DNA of 64,000 nt from CADEED01 sp035765415 (GTDB lineage: Bacteria; Pseudomonadota; Gammaproteobacteria; Steroidobacterales; Steroidobacteraceae): contig DASTXR010000047.1 of NCBI GenBank assembly GCA_035765415.1, forward strand, positions 1 through 64,000, written 5' to 3'. Positions 61,619 through 64,000 of this stretch are shown here, piece by piece. Position 1 is the first letter of the stretch. Every line of letters starts with the position of its first letter. The notes under the pieces were generated by a model. The model had not been told where the DNA came from. It worked only from the letters and a program-made list of their open reading frames with translations, and ran no database searches. The position numbers and the translations under genes are program-made.

Positions 61619-62815
61619 ATGTTGACGCCTGCCCAGGCCGAAACACTCATCGAGCAGCACCTCACGTGCCTGCCCATCGAGTCGTTGCCGCTCACCCAGA
61701 CGGCGGGTGCCGTGCTGCGCGAGAACATCTACGCGGAGCGCGACCACCCGCCGTTCGATCGCGTGGCCATGGACGGCATCGCGCTGTCCGCCGCCGCCGC
61801 GGCTAACAACTCCGGGCGCCTGCGCGTCAGCGGCACGCAGGCGGCCGGCGATCCGCCGCAGACGCTCGCCGGCGGCGATTCCTGCATCGAGATCATGACG
61901 GGCGCCATGCTGCCGCTGGGCTGCGACGCCGTCGTGCCCGTCGAGCAGGTGCAACGCAACGGCGACTTCGCCGAGATCGGCCGCAAGCCCGTGCAGCCGT
62001 GGCAGAACGTGCATCGCCGCGGCTCCGACTGCCGGCAAGGTTCGCTGCTGTTGACGGCGGGCACGCGGCTCTCGGCGCCCGAGGTGGCCATCGCCGCCGG
62101 CGCCGGCATGGCGCGCCTGCGAGTCAGCGCCCAGCCCATGATCGTGGTGATCTCCACCGGCAACGAACTGGTGGAGCCCGGCGAGCTCATCGAACCTCAC
62201 CAGGTGCGCCGTTCGAACGCCTACGGCATCACCGCCAGCCTGCGCCAGCACGGCTTCGCGCGCGTCGCCGACGATCACCTGCGCGACGATGAAGCGGAGC
62301 TCACCGAGCGCCTCGGTTTTCACCTGCGCACTCACGATGTGTTGATCCTTTCCGGCGGCGTGTCGATGGGCAAGCTCGACCTCGTTCCGAAAGTGCTGCA
62401 GAAACTCGGCGTGAACCTGGTGTTCCACCATGTCGCGCAGCGGCCCGGCAAACCCATGTGGTTCGGTGTTTCCCAGGCAGGCCCGGCCGTATTCGCGCTG
62501 CCCGGCAATCCCGTGTCCACGCTGGTCTGCCTGTCGCGTTATGTGTTGCCTGCGCTGCGCGCGGCCATGGGCCAGGCCGCCGTGGAACCGCCGCGAATCG
62601 CGCTCACCGCACCCGTGGAGGTCAAGGCGCCGCTCGCGTTCTACATGCCGGTGAAGCTCAAGAGTGACGACTGGGGCCGCACTTCCGCCGAGCCCTGTCC
62701 CACGAACGGTTCCGGTGATTTCACTGCGCTCGCCGGCACCGACGGATTCATCGAGCTGCCGCCGGGCCCGAACACGTTTCCGAAAGGATTCGTGGCGCGC
62801 TTCTACCGGTGGTAA
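61619..62815 (+). CDS. moeA: Molybdopterin molybdenumtransferase MoeA
   Basis: 398 residues from ATG 61619 (AAGGA 7 bp upstream; GTG 61595 and ATG 61613 possible). It inserts molybdate into adenylylated molybdopterin. Hallmarks: DHPPFDRVAMDGIAL, EIMTGAMLPLGCDAVVPVE, PMIVVISTGNELVEPGE, the MoCF motif DVLILSGGVSMGKLDLV and VFALPGNPVSTLVC. Directly followed by moaA. With the MocA-like protein at 33.8 kb it would support CO dehydrogenase maturation. Confidence 0.95.
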   Translation: MLTPAQAETLIEQHLTCLPIESLPLTQTAGAVLRENIYAERDHPPFDRVAMDGIALSAAAAANNSGRLRVSGTQAAGDPPQTLAGGDSCIEIMTGAMLPLGCDAVVPVEQVQRNGDFAEIGRKPVQPWQNVHRRGSDCRQGSLLLTAGTRLSAPEVAIAAGAGMARLRVSAQPMIVVISTGNELVEPGELIEPHQVRRSNAYGITASLRQHGFARVADDHLRDDEAELTERLGFHLRTHDVLILSGGVSMGKLDLVPKVLQKLGVNLVFHHVAQRPGKPMWFGVSQAGPAVFALPGNPVSTLVCLSRYVLPALRAAMGQAAVEPPRIALTAPVEVKAPLAFYMPVKLKSDDWGRTSAEPCPTNGSGDFTALAGTDGFIELPPGPNTFPKGFVARFYRW

Positions 62816-62820
62816 GCCGC

Positions 62821-63882
62821 ATGGCCACCGACGAAAAAATCATTCCGCTCGCGGCGCTCGGCCAGGGAAGACTGCCCGTCGATACGCTGCAACGGCCCAT
62901 CCACGACCTGCGCATCTCGGTCATGGACCGCTGCAATTTCCGCTGCCCATATTGCATGCCGCGCGAGACCTTCCACGAGGCGTATCGTTTTCTCAAATCG
63001 AACGAACGCCTCGACTTCACCGAGCTGCTGCGCCTCGCACGCGTCTTCGCGCGTGCCGGCGTGAAGAAACTGCGCATCACCGGCGGCGAGCCGCTGCTGC
63101 GTCCGAACCTCGCCGATCTCATCGGCGACTTCACCTCGTTGCCGGGCATCGAGGATGTCGCGCTCACCACCAACGGCATCCTGCTGGCCAAGTACGCCAC
63201 CGAGCTCAAGGCCGCGGGTCTGAATCGCATCACCGTCAGCCTCGACACGCTCGACCCCGACATCTTCGCGAAGATGAGTGGCGGCTTCGGCGGGGTCGCG
63301 GAGGTGCTCGACGGCATCGAACACGCGAGGCGCGCGGGTCTTTCGCCCATCAAGATCAACACCGTCGTGCAGCGTGGCATCAACGACCACACCGTGCTCG
63401 ACCTGCTCGCGCATTTCCGCGGCACCGGCGTCATCGTGCGATTCATCGAATACATGGACGTGGGCACGCGCAATCACTGGAATCCCGCGCTGGTGGTGCC
63501 GTCGCGCGAGCTCGCGGCACGTATCCACGCGCGCTGGCCGATCGCGCCGCGCGAGCGCGAATATCGCGGCGAAGTCGCCGAACGTCACGCGTACCAGGAT
63601 GGCGCCGGCGAAATCGGCTTCATCTCCTCGGTCTCGCAGCCGTTCTGCGGCGATTGCTCGCGGGCGCGCATCTCGTCCGACGGCTCGTTCTACACCTGCC
63701 TGTTCGCCACCCAGGGCGTGGACCTCCGGGGCCCGCTGCGCGCCGGCGCCACCGACGATGAGATGTTCGAACTCATCCGCGGCGTCTGGAGCGGCCGCCG
63801 CGACCGCTACAGCGAGTTGCGTGCCTCGATGCGCGGCACCGCCGGGATGCACAAAGTGGAGATGAACTACATCGGCGGATAA
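62821..63882 (+). CDS. moaA: GTP 3',8-cyclase MoaA
   Basis: Radical-SAM enzyme, 353 residues, first step of molybdenum cofactor synthesis. SAM cluster CxxxCxxC is in DRCNFRCPYCMP; ITGGEPLLRPN is the SAM-binding GGE. The C-terminal second [4Fe-4S] ligands are FCGDCSRARISSDG and the later Cys in YTCLF. It ends in the required Gly-Gly (NYIGG). The TAA stop (63880-63882) is partly formed by the start of repeat copy 3. Confidence 0.96.
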   Translation: MATDEKIIPLAALGQGRLPVDTLQRPIHDLRISVMDRCNFRCPYCMPRETFHEAYRFLKSNERLDFTELLRLARVFARAGVKKLRITGGEPLLRPNLADLIGDFTSLPGIEDVALTTNGILLAKYATELKAAGLNRITVSLDTLDPDIFAKMSGGFGGVAEVLDGIEHARRAGLSPIKINTVVQRGINDHTVLDLLAHFRGTGVIVRFIEYMDVGTRNHWNPALVVPSRELAARIHARWPIAPREREYRGEVAERHAYQDGAGEIGFISSVSQPFCGDCSRARISSDGSFYTCLFATQGVDLRGPLRAGATDDEMFELIRGVWSGRRDRYSELRASMRGTAGMHKVEMNYIGG

Positions 63883-63925
63883 TGGGGACACTCCCCATTT
63901 CCTAGCAAAAGGGGCCGGACCTCAC
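63881..63925. repeat. Dispersed palindromic repeat, copy 3
   Basis: Forward unit: AATGGGGACACTCCCCATTT, then CCTAGCAAAAGGGGCCGGAC and CTCACC, nearly the same as the first unit of copy 2 (9126-9169). It fills the gap between moaA and moaC; its first two bases complete the moaA stop codon and its last bases lie about 14 bp before the moaC ATG. Confidence 0.8.
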
Positions 63926-63938
63926 CGCACGCAATTCC

Positions 63939-64000
63939 ATGACGTTCAAGAATTCAAAGCTCACCCATCTCGACGCCGCCAACCGCCCTGCCATGGTGGA
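63939..64000 (+). CDS. moaC: Cyclic pyranopterin monophosphate synthase MoaC (5' part)
   Basis: Only the first 20 codons are in the window: MTFKNSKLTHLDAANRPAMV, followed by a partial Asp codon. LTHxDxxxRPxMVD is the conserved MoaC N terminus. It follows moaA, as in many Moco operons, separated by repeat copy 3. The gene is cut by the window end, not truncated biologically as far as can be seen. Confidence 0.88.
   Translation, partial: MTFKNSKLTHLDAANRPAMV

Noticed and set aside
1..64000. CRISPR arrays, insertion sequences, prophage or integrase genes
   Set aside because: No evenly spaced direct repeats, transposase, integrase or phage structural genes were seen on either strand.

Overview
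The window is GC-rich, gene-dense chromosomal DNA from a heterotrophic Gram-negative bacterium. It encodes an LpxL/HtrB-type lipid A acyltransferase, two TonB-dependent receptors, ZapE, a RraB-family protein, BPG-dependent phosphoglycerate mutase and a 180-kDa-class NAD glutamate dehydrogenase. Together these suggest a Gammaproteobacterium, possibly of the Nevskiales/Steroidobacterales type; the taxonomy is inference. I see no rRNA, phage, insertion sequence or CRISPR array. There is one tRNA gene (Arg, UCG). Genes are tightly packed, many overlapping by 1-4 bases (ATGA or GTGA), which implies translational coupling.

Layout, left to right. 0-9 kb: acyl-CoA catabolism, with fused isobutyryl-CoA mutase icmF divergent from a TetR regulator over a shared inverted-repeat operator, then thiolase, an HSD10-like dehydrogenase, ETF-ubiquinone oxidoreductase and zapE. 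9-12 kb: nitronate monooxygenase, an HxlR regulator and a methyltransferase. 12-15.5 kb: a tyrosine-catabolism operon (hpd-maiA-scoA-scoB) divergent from a MarR regulator; homogentisate dioxygenase and fumarylacetoacetase are absent here. 15.5-22 kb: glutamate dehydrogenase, a glycosyltransferase and gpmA. 22-26.7 kb: a thiamine-salvage operon behind a TPP riboswitch (outer-membrane receptor, YkoF-like thiamine-binding protein, PnuT-type permease, kinase), followed closely by a ferredoxin and a membrane-anchored RraB-like gene. 26.8-33.7 kb: a PhzF-like protein, a degenerate serine hydrolase coupled to a ModF-like tandem ABC ATPase, phenylalanine hydroxylase divergent from an Lrp regulator, and an ECF sigma factor divergent from a membrane-anchored oxidoreductase.

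33.8-42 kb is an aerobic carbon monoxide dehydrogenase cluster (mocA-like, coxM, coxS, coxL, coxG, coxD, coxE, coxF). CoxL has the form I active-site cysteine loop in a variant spelling (AYRCSLR instead of AYRCSFR), and the XdhC-type CoxF carries a C-terminal YHS metal-binding domain. 42-45 kb holds two unrecognised secreted proteins around a second ECF sigma gene, with a near-identical 82-bp leader upstream of each. 45-48 kb: RNase HI and two tandem epoxide hydrolases. 48-50.7 kb: a ZnuD-like receptor and a small DUF2946-like membrane protein. 50.7-59.9 kb: a non-phosphorylating pentose (L-arabinose-type) pathway with IlvD-family dehydratase, dehydrogenase, AraD1-family protein, YtfQRT-YjfF-type ABC transporter and mutarotase. 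60-64 kb: the acyltransferase, two small secreted proteins, then moeA, moaA and the start of moaC, whose products make the molybdenum cofactor that CO dehydrogenase needs.

A dispersed palindromic repeat (AATGGGGACAnTCCCCATT ... GCAAAAGGGG) occurs at 1-178, 9125-9282 and 63881-63925. In each place it abuts or supplies a gene's stop codon. Carbon monoxide, thiamine, aromatic amino acids, branched acyl-CoAs and pentoses are the main substrates this stretch serves.
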